The position numbers and the translations under genes are program-made. From NCBI RefSeq assembly GCF_002159645.1, contig NZ_NFJB01000001.1, positions 146,828-210,827 of the forward strand: 64,000 nt of DNA, written 5' to 3'. The notes below the pieces were generated by a model that saw only the letters and a list, made by a program, of their open reading frames with translations, made no database searches and was not told where the DNA came from. Numbering within the stretch: the first letter of the stretch is position 1; each line of letters opens with the position of its first letter. Below, piece by piece: positions 1-8,992 of the stretch. The DNA comes from Parabacteroides sp. An277 (GTDB lineage: Bacteria; Bacteroidota; Bacteroidia; Bacteroidales; Tannerellaceae).

Positions 1-122
1 TTGAACGCTGGGTAACTTTGGACAAGACGACTGGCGAAAAAACTTTCCGCGAAATAGTGGGCGCCATGAAGAAGGGGAGCGAGAATGCCCTGGATGAATT
101 TAAAAGAAATAATGAAAGATAA
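1..122 (+). CDS. C-terminal end of a V-ATPase-operon protein (probably DUF2764-like)
   Basis: An open frame enters from the window edge (codons starting at base 3) and stops at 120-122, five bases before the atpA start. The visible 39 residues are charged and helical, ending KRNNER. In Bacteroidetes V-ATPase operons the gene directly before subunit A usually encodes a DUF2764 protein, so I assign it from position; the visible part is too short to prove it. Tight spacing indicates the same transcript as atpA. Confidence 0.55.
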   Translation, partial: ERWVTLDKTTGEKTFREIVGAMKKGSENALDEFKRNNER

Positions 123-127
123 ATAAT

Positions 128-1882
128 ATGGCTACAAAAGGAATTGTAAGAGGAATTGTATCCAATCTGGTAACAGTAGAGGTTGATGGACCGGTTTCCC
201 AGAATGAAATCTGTTACATTTCTGTGGGGGGCGTCCGGTTGATGTCGGAGGTCATCAAAGTAATAGGAAAGAATGCCTATGTGCAGGTATTCGAGAGTAC
301 ACGTGGTATGCGTGTAGGAGATACAGCCGAGTTTCAGGGACATATGTTGGAAGTAACGTTGGGTCCAGGTATGTTGTCACGTAATTACGACGGTTTGCAA
401 AACGATTTGGATAAAATGCAAGGCGTGTTCTTGAAGCGTGGCGAATATACTTATCCTTTGGACGAGAATAAGAAATGGCCTTTTAAACCGTTGGCTCAAG
501 TGGGAGACACGGTAGAAGCCGGCTCTTGGTTAGGTGAGGTAGACGAGAACTCTCAACCCCATAAGATTATGGTGCCTTTTACCTTCGAAGGAACTTATAC
601 CATCAAGAGCGTTGCCCCAGAAGGTGAATATACCATTCATGATACGATGGCCGTACTTTCGGATGCGAAGGGTGAGGAGGTAAAGGTCACCATGGTACAG
701 AAATGGCCGGTAAAGAAAGCCATTACGTGCTATAAAGAGAAGCCGCGTCCTTTCAAGCTCTTGGAGACAGGTGTCCGTACGATTGATACTGTGAATCCTA
801 TTGTAGAAGGTGGTACGGGATTTATTCCTGGCCCGTTTGGAACGGGTAAGACGGTGCTCCAACATGCGATCTCTAAACAGGCGGAGGCTGATATTGTGAT
901 CATCGCAGCGTGTGGTGAGCGTGCAAACGAGGTGGTAGAAATCTTTACAGAGTTCCCCGAATTAGTCGACCCGCATACCGGACGTAAGTTGATGGAACGT
1001 ACCATTATCATTGCCAATACTTCGAACATGCCGGTGGCTGCGCGTGAAGCTTCGGTATATACGGCTATGACTATTGCGGAATACTACCGGAGTATGGGGT
1101 TGAAGGTATTGTTGATGGCAGACTCAACATCCCGTTGGGCACAGGCTTTGCGTGAGATGTCCAATCGCTTGGAAGAGCTTCCTGGACCAGATGCTTTCCC
1201 AATGGATTTGTCGGCTATCATCGCGAATTTCTATGCACGTGCCGGATATGTTGTATTAAATAATGGTAAGACAGGTTCTGTTACGTTTATCGGTACCGTA
1301 TCTCCGGCTGGTGGTAACTTGAAGGAGCCGGTGACGGAGAACACCAAGAAGGTGGCTCGTTGTTTCTATGCCTTGGAACAGGAACGTGCGGATAGGAAAC
1401 GCTATCCGGCAGTCAACCCGATCGATAGTTATTCGAAATATTTGGAATATCCGGAATTCCAGGAATACATAGCTAAGCATATCTCTCCGACTTGGATTGA
1501 TAAGGTAAATGAAATCAAGACACGTATGCTTCGCGGTAAGGAGATTTCGGAGCAAATCAATATTTTGGGTGATGATGGCGTGCCGGTAGATTACCATGTT
1601 ACGTTCTGGAAGTCTGAACTTATTGACTTTGTTATCTTGCAGCAGGATGCGTTCGACCCGATTGATGCCGTAACGCCATTGGTTCGTCAGGAGTTCATGT
1701 TGGATAAAGTCATCGCTATTTGCCGCGCCGACTTTCAATTTGAGACTTTCCTTGAGGTAATGGATTATTTCAAGAAAGTCATCAATATCTTCAAGCAGAT
1801 GAACTATTCGGAATATGAAAGCGAACAGTTCAAGAAATTCAACGAAGAGTTGGATGCTTTGTTAAAAGAAAGAATGAAATAA
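128..1882 (+). CDS. atpA: V-type ATP synthase/ATPase catalytic subunit A
   Basis: The 584-residue catalytic subunit of the peripheral V1 head binds and hydrolyses (or makes) ATP. The Walker A motif GPFGTGKT lies at residues 235-242, preceded by the long non-homologous insertion typical of A subunits (about residues 110-200), and the length is normal for the family. It is the first complete gene of the run A, B, D, I, K, all on this strand with short gaps, so the products should assemble into one rotary complex. The ATG at 128 is five bases after the preceding stop. Confidence 0.97.
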   Translation: MATKGIVRGIVSNLVTVEVDGPVSQNEICYISVGGVRLMSEVIKVIGKNAYVQVFESTRGMRVGDTAEFQGHMLEVTLGPGMLSRNYDGLQNDLDKMQGVFLKRGEYTYPLDENKKWPFKPLAQVGDTVEAGSWLGEVDENSQPHKIMVPFTFEGTYTIKSVAPEGEYTIHDTMAVLSDAKGEEVKVTMVQKWPVKKAITCYKEKPRPFKLLETGVRTIDTVNPIVEGGTGFIPGPFGTGKTVLQHAISKQAEADIVIIAACGERANEVVEIFTEFPELVDPHTGRKLMERTIIIANTSNMPVAAREASVYTAMTIAEYYRSMGLKVLLMADSTSRWAQALREMSNRLEELPGPDAFPMDLSAIIANFYARAGYVVLNNGKTGSVTFIGTVSPAGGNLKEPVTENTKKVARCFYALEQERADRKRYPAVNPIDSYSKYLEYPEFQEYIAKHISPTWIDKVNEIKTRMLRGKEISEQINILGDDGVPVDYHVTFWKSELIDFVILQQDAFDPIDAVTPLVRQEFMLDKVIAICRADFQFETFLEVMDYFKKVINIFKQMNYSEYESEQFKKFNEELDALLKERMK

Positions 1883-1895
1883 ATAGATAATCAGT

Positions 1896-3215
1896 ATGGC
1901 AACAAAAGCATTTCAAAAGATATATACAAAGATTACCCAGATTACGAAGGCGACCTGTTCGTTGAAAGCGACGGGTGTTGGGTATGACGAGTTGGCTTCG
2001 GTAGATGGCAAGTTGGCTCAGGTGGTAAAGATTATCGGCGATGAAGTAACGCTACAAGTATTCTCAGGAACGGAGGGTATTCGCACGAATGCCGAGGTCG
2101 TGTTCATGGGAAAGGCTCCTTCGCTTAAGGTGGGCGATCAGTTGGCAGGCCGTTTCTTTAATGCATATGGCGAGCCGATTGATGGTGGTCCTATTCCGGA
2201 AGGACGTGAAGTGGAAATTGGCGGACCTTCGGTGAATCCGGTGCGTCGTAAACAACCTTCTGAATTGATTGCGACTGGTATTGCGGGCATTGACCTGAAC
2301 AATACGTTGGTAACGGGACAGAAGATTCCGTTCTTTGCTGATCCAGACCAGCCTTTCAACCAAGTTATGGCATTGGTGGCCATGCGTGCGCAGTCGGATA
2401 AAATCATCTTGGGCGGCATGGGTATGACGAATGATGATTATCTTTTTTTCAAGAATACATTTAGTAATGCCGGGGCATTGGACCGTATCGTGAGTTTCAT
2501 CAATACCACCGAGGATCCGTCTGTAGAGCGTATCTTGATTCCAGACATGGCACTTTGCGCCGCCGAATATTTTGCAGTCGAGAAACATGAGAAGGTATTA
2601 GTGTTGTTGACGGATATGACGAACTACGCTGACGCTTTGGCCATCGTTTCAAACCGTATGGATCAGATTCCTTCGAAAGACTCGATGCCGGGTTCGTTGT
2701 ATTCCGATTTGGCAAAGATTTACGAGAAGGCGGTACAGTTCCCGGATGGCGGTTCTATCACGATTATCGCGGTAACTACGCTTTCGGGTGGCGATATTAC
2801 GCACGCTGTGCCGGATAACACGGGATACATCACGGAAGGCCAGCTCTACTTGCGCCGCGATAGCGATGTGGGTAAGGTCATCGTCGACCCGTTCCGCAGT
2901 TTGTCTCGTCTGAAACAATTGGTGACTGGAAAGAAGACGCGCGAAGATCATCCGCAAGTGATGAATGCTGCCGTTCGTCTGTATGCTGATGCGGCAAATG
3001 CCAAGACGAAGATGGAGAATGGTTTTGACCTGACCGACTACGATAACCGTGCGTTGGCCTTTGCGAAGGATTACTCTTCGAAACTTTTGGCTATTGACGT
3101 GAATTTGGATACGACCGAGATGCTCGATGTAACGTGGGGCTTGTTTGGTAAGTACTTTAGCCCGGCCGAGGTGAACATCAAGCAGAATCTGGTCGATAAG
3201 TATTGGAAGAAATAA
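1896..3215 (+). CDS. atpB: V-type ATP synthase/ATPase subunit B
   Basis: This 439-residue subunit is the non-catalytic partner of A in the V1 hexamer. It aligns in character with V-type B subunits: an N-terminal beta barrel, the core motif SELIATGIAGID, and no classical GxxGxGKT loop (the equivalent stretch reads IPFFADPDQPFN). It starts 13 bases after atpA stops. A 193-base gap with a palindrome array separates it from atpD, an unusually long gap within this operon. Confidence 0.96.
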   Translation: MATKAFQKIYTKITQITKATCSLKATGVGYDELASVDGKLAQVVKIIGDEVTLQVFSGTEGIRTNAEVVFMGKAPSLKVGDQLAGRFFNAYGEPIDGGPIPEGREVEIGGPSVNPVRRKQPSELIATGIAGIDLNNTLVTGQKIPFFADPDQPFNQVMALVAMRAQSDKIILGGMGMTNDDYLFFKNTFSNAGALDRIVSFINTTEDPSVERILIPDMALCAAEYFAVEKHEKVLVLLTDMTNYADALAIVSNRMDQIPSKDSMPGSLYSDLAKIYEKAVQFPDGGSITIIAVTTLSGGDITHAVPDNTGYITEGQLYLRRDSDVGKVIVDPFRSLSRLKQLVTGKKTREDHPQVMNAAVRLYADAANAKTKMENGFDLTDYDNRALAFAKDYSSKLLAIDVNLDTTEMLDVTWGLFGKYFSPAEVNIKQNLVDKYWKK

Positions 3216-3237
3216 TAGGCTTATGGAATACGGAAAT

Positions 3238-3369
3238 TTCCAAAGTTTGGAATCGAGATTACCAAATATTGGTACTGATATTACCAAAGTATGGAAGTGA
3301 TGCTCCCAAAGCGTGGTAATGAGACTCCCATAGGTTGGTATTGAGATTACTAAAGGAAGGAAATTGTCT
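3238..3369. repeat. Tandem palindrome array, 6 x 22 bp (atpB-atpD gap)
   Basis: Six consecutive 22-base units begin at 3238, 3260, 3282, 3304, 3326 and 3348. Each is a roughly 15-base palindrome (TTCCAAAGTTTGGAA, TACCAAATATTGGTA, then progressively poorer versions) plus a spacer resembling TCGAGAT/CTGATAT. The first two units are near-perfect palindromes and the last is badly eroded. The array sits between two genes of one operon, so it should be transcribed as a string of small hairpins. It shares its 22-base period, but not its sequence, with arrays at 13970 and 38676. Confidence 0.85.
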
Positions 3370-3408
3370 GGTATAGCAAACCTGTTAATCATTAGCAAGA
3401 TAAATATT

Positions 3409-4026
3409 ATGGCTATAAAGTTTCAATATAACAAAACATCACTTCAGCAATTGGAAAAGCAGCTGAAGATGCGTGAACGGTCGCTCCCTACGATTAAAAG
3501 CAAGGAGAGTGCGCTGCGTATCGAGGTAAAGCGTACCAAAGACGAAGTGAATAAGTTGGAACTTCAGCTGGAACAAGAGATTCAGAGCTATGAGCACATG
3601 GTGGCTTTATGGAACGAGTTCGATCCTGCCTTAATCCGGGTGAAAGACGTTACTTTGGCTACCAAAAAGATTGCAGGGGTGATTGTCCCGGTCTTAGACG
3701 AGATACAGTTTGAGATAGGACGTTACAGCCTCTTTAGCTCCCCTTCGTGGTTTACCGATGGCATCGACTTGCTGAAGAAACTAGCACGTACGGGTATCGA
3801 GGCTGAATTCTCTACCATGAAGCTGGAGTTGTTGGAACATGCCCGGAAGAAGACTACTCAGAAGGTGAACCTCTTCGAGAAGGTACAGATTCCGGGATAC
3901 AAGGATGCAATCCGTAAAGTGAAACGCTTTATGGAAGATGAGGAGAGCCTTTCGAAGTCTTCGCAGAAGATTATGAGGGCGAACCAAGAGAAACGTAAAG
4001 CTAAGACAGAGGAGGCAAGCGTATGA
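3409..4026 (+). CDS. atpD: V-type ATP synthase/ATPase subunit D (central stalk)
   Basis: This 205-residue subunit forms the rotating central shaft linking the A3B3 head to the membrane ring. It is largely coiled coil, with the family's N-terminal pattern (FQYNKTSLQQLEKQLKMRE) and a helical C-terminus. I chose the ATG at 3409 because the MAIKFQYNKT start matches the family; a TTG at 3364 in the same frame lies inside the palindrome array. Its 3' end overlaps ntpI by four bases, indicating translational coupling. Confidence 0.93.
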   Translation: MAIKFQYNKTSLQQLEKQLKMRERSLPTIKSKESALRIEVKRTKDEVNKLELQLEQEIQSYEHMVALWNEFDPALIRVKDVTLATKKIAGVIVPVLDEIQFEIGRYSLFSSPSWFTDGIDLLKKLARTGIEAEFSTMKLELLEHARKKTTQKVNLFEKVQIPGYKDAIRKVKRFMEDEESLSKSSQKIMRANQEKRKAKTEEASV

Positions 4027-5837
4027 TAGTAAAAATGAGTAAATATGCCTTCATGGTATATCATAAAGAGTACGATGCGTTCCTGAAGGAATTGCGGGAA
4101 TTGGGCGTCTTACATGTCAAAGAGATTAACTCGATTAAGGACAATGCCGACCTACAAACGTTACTGGCAATGCGGAGACGCCTTGCTTCGGCGTTGCGCT
4201 TCTGCGCGGGTCTAAACAAGCAGTCTAAAAGGGTGTTGGCTCTGGGGCATGCAGACAAGGAACAGGGCTTACGGCTGGCTGAAGAGTTGGAGGCTCTACA
4301 GGAAAAGAAACTCAAGCTCATGACCCAGAAGGCCGCCCTCGAAAAGGATATGGCTTATATGGATATATGGGGTGATTTCGACTTCACGAATATTCGTCTT
4401 CTCCGGGATGCAGGATATGCGGTGGACTTCTATAGTTGCCCTACGTCGCACTACGAACCTAAGTGGGGCGAAGAGTATAATGCTTTCTTGGTGAACAATG
4501 TACAATCAGTAACCTACTTCGTCACTGTGACCAAGGTCGGTACTCCTATCGAGGTCGATGCCGAACGTGCTAAGATGCCGGCTAAAGGACTCAAAGAGCT
4601 TCAGGCCGACTACTCACAATTGATTGCTGCGACGAAGGATTTAGAGGAAGAGATGGATGTCTTCGCGGCCCAGCATTACAATGACTTCGTAGAGGCGGAC
4701 AAGCTCATTCAAGACGAGTTTAACTACCAAAACGCATGGGCACAGACGGACCACGAAGCAGCAGACCGCTTGCTCATCTTGGAGGGGTTCGTCCCGTCTG
4801 AGGAGGCTCAGTCGCTCGAACAAGCACTCGCGGCTAAGGGGTATTATTACCAACCGTTGGAAATCAACGAGGAGGAACCTGTCCCCATTAAGCTACGTAA
4901 CAATGCCTTCTCGCGTCTCTTCGAACCGATCACACGTATGTTCTCCCTTCCGAATTATACAGAGTTCGACCCGACACCTTTCTTCGCTCCCTTCTTCATG
5001 CTCTTCTTTGGGCTTTGTTTTGGTGATGGTGGATATGGGTTGTTGGTCATATTGGTCTGTGCTTACTTCAAAAGGAAGGCGAGCCAGCAGGTCAAGGACT
5101 ATCTTTCCCTCTTCCAATATTTCGGATTGGCAGCACTCATCGTGGGTACGTGTACAGGGTCTATATTCGGTGTGGCGTTGGCTACAGTACCTGCGTTGGC
5201 AGCCGTTAAGGACTACTTCGTCAGCAGTGATAATCTCATGACTTTCTCTATCATTATAGGGTTGGTACAGATTGTATTCGGGAAGACAGTGGCAGCTCTT
5301 AAGACCATGCAACAAAAGGGCACGAAGTATGGCATCGCTCCTATGGCATGGGTCTTTGTCATCATTGCGTTACTCTGTGCATTAGGGCTCCCCATGCTCC
5401 ACGTCCAGCTTCCTTCTATGGTTGTGAACGTATGCTTTGGTATCGCAGGGTTGGGGCTCATCGTGGCCTTCCTCTACAACTCACCAGGGAAGAATGTCTT
5501 CCTCAATCTGGGGACAGGACTCTGGAACACGTACAACATGGCCTCTGGTCTATTAGGGGATACTCTTTCCTATATTCGTCTGTTTGCTATCGGACTTACC
5601 GGGTCTATCCTGGGAGGTGTATTTAACTCGTTGGCCATAGACATGACGGAGGGCATGAACGTCTTCTTGCGCATCATCGTGATGCTCCTTATACTCTTGT
5701 TGGGACATGCCATTAACTTTGGTCTTTGCACCATAAGCTCATTGGTACATCCGCTACGTTTGATCTTCGTTGAATACTATAAGAATGCCGAGTTCGAAGG
5801 TGGCGGTAAGGATTACCAGCCCTTCAAGAAGGCATAA
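4023..5837 (+). CDS. ntpI: V-type ATP synthase/ATPase subunit I (membrane stator)
   Basis: The 604-residue protein has a soluble, coiled-coil N-terminal half (about residues 1-310) and a C-terminal half of seven or eight membrane helices starting near FFAPFFMLFFGLCFGDGGYG. Conserved late segments include GNTYNMASGLLGDTLSYIRLFAIG-like sequence, the region carrying the stator arginine that faces the K ring. It anchors the peripheral stalks and forms the ion half-channels. Its ATG overlaps the atpD stop. Confidence 0.95.
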   Translation: MIVKMSKYAFMVYHKEYDAFLKELRELGVLHVKEINSIKDNADLQTLLAMRRRLASALRFCAGLNKQSKRVLALGHADKEQGLRLAEELEALQEKKLKLMTQKAALEKDMAYMDIWGDFDFTNIRLLRDAGYAVDFYSCPTSHYEPKWGEEYNAFLVNNVQSVTYFVTVTKVGTPIEVDAERAKMPAKGLKELQADYSQLIAATKDLEEEMDVFAAQHYNDFVEADKLIQDEFNYQNAWAQTDHEAADRLLILEGFVPSEEAQSLEQALAAKGYYYQPLEINEEEPVPIKLRNNAFSRLFEPITRMFSLPNYTEFDPTPFFAPFFMLFFGLCFGDGGYGLLVILVCAYFKRKASQQVKDYLSLFQYFGLAALIVGTCTGSIFGVALATVPALAAVKDYFVSSDNLMTFSIIIGLVQIVFGKTVAALKTMQQKGTKYGIAPMAWVFVIIALLCALGLPMLHVQLPSMVVNVCFGIAGLGLIVAFLYNSPGKNVFLNLGTGLWNTYNMASGLLGDTLSYIRLFAIGLTGSILGGVFNSLAIDMTEGMNVFLRIIVMLLILLLGHAINFGLCTISSLVHPLRLIFVEYYKNAEFEGGGKDYQPFKKA

Positions 5838-5883
5838 AGGGGAAACCCACAAACAGGAACAATAACAAATAATAATAACATAA

Positions 5884-6348
<465 letters not shown>

Positions 6349-6383
6349 AGGTGTTCATGGATAGAATAAACGGATTGCAGTGG

Positions 6384-6411
6384 GGGCGGACAGTGTCCGC
6401 CCTTATTTTTT
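6384..6411 (+). terminator. Intrinsic terminator of the V-ATPase operon
   Basis: An eight-base-pair GC-rich stem (GGGCGGAC / GTCCGCCC, loop AGT) is followed by TTATTTTTT, 36 bases after the ntpK stop. Confidence 0.9.
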
Positions 6412-6440
6412 GGTCGCCGGTCACGATGGGCGGCGGTTAC

Positions 6441-6465
6441 AAAAAAAGGCGGATGTGAATCCGCC
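6441..6465 (-). terminator. Intrinsic terminator for the HU-Ig gene
   Basis: On the minus strand GGCGGAT / ATCCGCC (loop TCAC) is followed by seven T, 49 bases past the HU-Ig stop. It lies tail to tail with the V-ATPase terminator. Confidence 0.8.
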
Positions 6466-6513
6466 CTTATAATGACCCTTGATTATGGGTTATTAAGAGA
6501 TAGGGGTCTCTCC

Positions 6514-7251
6514 CTATATCAGGGTAATCTTCTCTGGATATTCGATGACTCTTTCCTCCTCGAGGATGCCTTCCTCTTCGTCATAATAGGTCTTGAAGCG
6601 GAGGGTATATGACCCTTCTGTCAGGTCCTCTACCATCTTAAACAATACCTTATTAGGCTCATTCAATGTGATGCTTGCGTCATCGACTACTTCAGGTATA
6701 CCGGAGTCAGGTTCCAACTCTATCGTGCCCTTACCTACACCTCCTGCACCCACGAGCTTGATACCCCTACCATCTACTTCCGCATAGCTACTGCGGTTCA
6801 CCTGGTTAGGTGTTTTAGAGTACAGGTCGCATACTGCCGTGATGGCGGGTCCTTCCCCTGTGCCATCCTTGTTTACGACCAACTGTACGGAATTAGCAGC
6901 ATCCTTCATGGCTTGCTTCGGCGTGAATAGAATCTTCGGTGTCTTGAGCGCTTTAGAAGCAGTTACATCATCCTTCTTATCCATCATCTTCGAGGGTACA
7001 ACAAGACGAAGTGAACCCAACTCACCCAAGTCTACATTCCTCCCCTCGGACAATGCCTCACAGATAATATTAGTCATACTGGTAAGTGCATTTTGAACAT
7101 CACCAGCGGTCAAAGAGGTTTCCCTCTCAATACGTTTTTTAAGTGTTTCCACACTTACTTTGGATTGTGCAATAGGCTGCGCATAATACACTTGTTGTCC
7201 CTTACGTTCACCTACATTTAAAATCTTACTTTTGATTTCAAATTTTATCAT
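6514..7251 (-). CDS. HU-like DNA-binding protein with C-terminal Ig-like domain (paralogue 1)
   Basis: A 245-residue protein. Residues 1-125 resemble the Bacteroidetes HU/IHF fold (AQSKVSVETLKKRIERETSL, later a VRL/KxTPKQAM-type segment); residues 145-245 form a beta-rich DUF4469/Ig-like tail (GRGIKLVGAGGVGKGTIEL, then SYTLRF). The family is nucleoid-associated; what the tail binds is unknown. This is the only full-length copy here: the paralogue at 29513 lacks the last strands and the one at 20349 stops after 56 residues. A palindrome array fills its leader, about 65 bases from the ATG. Confidence 0.85.
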   Translation of the reverse strand: MIKFEIKSKILNVGERKGQQVYYAQPIAQSKVSVETLKKRIERETSLTAGDVQNALTSMTNIICEALSEGRNVDLGELGSLRLVVPSKMMDKKDDVTASKALKTPKILFTPKQAMKDAANSVQLVVNKDGTGEGPAITAVCDLYSKTPNQVNRSSYAEVDGRGIKLVGAGGVGKGTIELEPDSGIPEVVDDASITLNEPNKVLFKMVEDLTEGSYTLRFKTYYDEEEGILEEERVIEYPEKITLI

Positions 7252-7310
7252 AGCTTACCACATTTAAATTGTTTATAAAATCATATATTACTTCCTTCGT
7301 AAGGCTAATA

Positions 7311-7423
7311 CTCACGCGTGAGTATCCCTAAATAAGATGCACGCGTGGGGTACTGTTATGACCCACGCGTGGGGTCCAATGCATATCCACGCGTGGGTAT
7401 TTATAACACCCCACGCGTGGGGT
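7311..7423. repeat. Palindrome array with ACGCGT core, 5 copies, ~24 bp period (HU-Ig 1 leader)
   Basis: ACGCGT cores start at 7314, 7341, 7365, 7389 and 7413, so the last four steps are 27, 24, 24 and 24 bases. Flanks extend the dyad to CCCCACGCGTGGGG in the best copy (around 7411-7420). The spacers are unrelated AT-rich sequence. A TACCTTTG element at 7474-7481 on the minus strand would place the array inside the transcribed leader of the HU-Ig gene. Confidence 0.88.
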
Positions 7424-7473
7424 CTTTTCATCATCCTTCATGATATCTTTTTATCATCGCTTAAGGATTACTA

Positions 7474-7481
7474 CAAAGGTA
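7474..7481 (-). promoter_or_regulatory. Candidate -7 element of HU-Ig 1
   Basis: TACCTTTG on the minus strand matches the Bacteroidetes -7 consensus TAnnTTTG. No clear TTTG was found 19-21 bases upstream. It implies a leader of about 210 bases containing all five palindromes. Confidence 0.45.
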
Positions 7482-7529
7482 CTATAATATCTACAAAATC
7501 AATCCACAAGGGAGGTATTTTATGGATAT

Positions 7530-7832
7530 TTAACATCCTGTGCCATCCAAGTTACATGCAGGGCCCTCTTCCTCCATCGTGCGGGACTTCAATCCGGCAT
7601 CTTCAGGCTTCAGGGTGACCCTTCCGTCTTCCAACACGAAGCAAGGAATACCCACAGCACCTATGCGCTTACAGGTATCAAAGCAACTGTTCTTGTCTCG
7701 CAACCGTAGGAACTCTTTGAGGTACTTCACATGTGTACCTATATCGATTACCTCATACATCGTGTTCCCCTTTACTTGTTCCTCTACATACGTGCAGTCG
7801 GGGCACGTACCCATTCCATAAATCTTAATCAT
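7530..7832 (-). CDS. Glutaredoxin-like protein
   Basis: A 100-residue thioredoxin-fold protein with an N-terminal CPDC redox pair (GMGTCPDCTYVEE) and the cis-proline segment GIPCFVLEDG typical of glutaredoxin-related proteins. Two more cysteines near the middle (NSCFDTCKR) and one at the very C-terminus could modulate the active site or bind metal. It probably reduces disulfides in the cytosol; the partner is unknown. It is transcribed away from metF, with its own TATCTTTG element at 7862-7869. Confidence 0.8.
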   Translation of the reverse strand: MIKIYGMGTCPDCTYVEEQVKGNTMYEVIDIGTHVKYLKEFLRLRDKNSCFDTCKRIGAVGIPCFVLEDGRVTLKPEDAGLKSRTMEEEGPACNLDGTGC

Positions 7833-7861
7833 GACAATCTCCTATATATATTAATGTATAA

Positions 7862-7869
7862 CAAAGATA
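7862..7869 (-). promoter_or_regulatory. Candidate -7 element of the glutaredoxin-like gene
   Basis: Minus-strand TATCTTTG (TAnnTTTG consensus) lies 30 bases before the start codon. The upstream half is not obvious. Confidence 0.5.
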
Positions 7870-7932
7870 GGTATTTTCGCATCAGACTGGAAACTTTTCG
7901 TGGAAAATCATACGCATCTATAAATATTTTCC

Positions 7933-7940
7933 TACCTTTG
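7933..7940 (+). promoter_or_regulatory. Candidate -7 element of metF
   Basis: TACCTTTG lies 25 bases before the metF ATG and matches TAnnTTTG. Confidence 0.5.
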
Positions 7941-7965
7941 TCCTGATAACATAAAATGAAAAGCT

Positions 7966-8916
7966 ATGAACGTCATTGATTCTATTACAAATAGTACCCA
8001 GACGGCATTTACTTTTGAGATATTGCCGCCACTCAAGGGGAACAGCATCCAGAAGGTATATAATGTCATCGACAAGCTCCGCGAGTTTGAACCTAAGTAT
8101 ATCAACATCACCTCCCACCATAGTGAATATATCTACAAGCCACAACCCGACGGTAGCCTGCGCAAGGTAAATATTCGTAAGCGGCCGGGGTCGGTCGCCA
8201 TTGCAGCTGCCATACAGAATAAATATGGTATACCTGCCGTCCCTCATATCATCTGCAAGGGATTCACGAAGGAGGAGACCGAATATGCATTAATAGATTT
8301 GAACTTCCTGGGCGTACACAATCTGTTGCTCCTGAGCGGAGATATCAAGACACTCGAAGTAGAGCAGCAACCGGAACTATACCATGCGCATGCCACCGAC
8401 CTACAAGGACAGGTAAACCAGTTCAACATGGGTGTGCTATTAGATGGTTCACCAATAGAAGGGATTGATACTCCGTTCTCGTATGGCATGGCCTGTTACC
8501 CTGAGAAGCATGAGGAAGCACCAAACATGGAGTCGGACCTTCATTATGCCAAGATGAAGGTCATGAATGGGGCCAGTTACCTGGTAACGCAGATGTTCTT
8601 CGACAACACGAAGTATTACGACTTCGTCTCACGATGCAGGGCAGAAGGCATCCAAGTACCCATCATACCCGGTATCAAACCGATTGTCTTCCGCAATCAA
8701 TTAACAGTCTTGCCCAGGGTCTTTCGTTCCGATATACCGGAACCCTTAGAGAAGGAGCTTCGTAAATGTAAAACAGATGAAGAGGCGAAGGAAGTAGGGG
8801 TAGAGTGGAGCATCATGCAATGTAAGGACCTCATGGCACACGAGGTACCCAGTCTCCACTTCTATACCATGATGGCATCGGATAGCGTGAGGAGGATAGC
8901 AAGCGCTATATACTAA
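7966..8916 (+). CDS. metF: 5,10-methylenetetrahydrofolate reductase
   Basis: A 316-residue TIM-barrel flavoprotein that reduces methylene-THF to methyl-THF, the methyl donor for methionine synthesis. Family marks include FTFEILPP near the N-terminus, YINITSHHSEY, the LLLSGD segment that contacts FAD, YLVTQMFFD and VPIIPGIKP. Length and motifs match bacterial MetF, with no eukaryotic regulatory tail. It stands alone between a divergent redox gene and a convergent peptidase gene. No SAM or cobalamin riboswitch is apparent in the short upstream gap. Confidence 0.96.
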   Translation: MNVIDSITNSTQTAFTFEILPPLKGNSIQKVYNVIDKLREFEPKYINITSHHSEYIYKPQPDGSLRKVNIRKRPGSVAIAAAIQNKYGIPAVPHIICKGFTKEETEYALIDLNFLGVHNLLLLSGDIKTLEVEQQPELYHAHATDLQGQVNQFNMGVLLDGSPIEGIDTPFSYGMACYPEKHEEAPNMESDLHYAKMKVMNGASYLVTQMFFDNTKYYDFVSRCRAEGIQVPIIPGIKPIVFRNQLTVLPRVFRSDIPEPLEKELRKCKTDEEAKEVGVEWSIMQCKDLMAHEVPSLHFYTMMASDSVRRIASAIY

Positions 8917-8992
8917 TTGACAATGGACAATGAACAATTGACAATGGGGGTCACTTTAATTGTCAATTGTCAATTATCCATTGTCCATTGAA
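8917..8992. terminator. Large inverted repeat between convergent genes
   Basis: The arm at 8921-8945 (built of CAATGGACAAT and CAATTGACAAT) pairs with 8959-8990. It is AT-rich with little T-run, so it may act as a weak bidirectional terminator. A related fragment (AATGGACAATGGATAATGG) reappears at 63845-63863. Confidence 0.65.

Noticed and set aside
7311..7423. CRISPR array or iteron origin as an explanation for the palindrome arrays
   Set aside because: Repeats are dyads of 10-16 bases with 7-13 base spacers, no cas or rep genes nearby, and cores differ between arrays.
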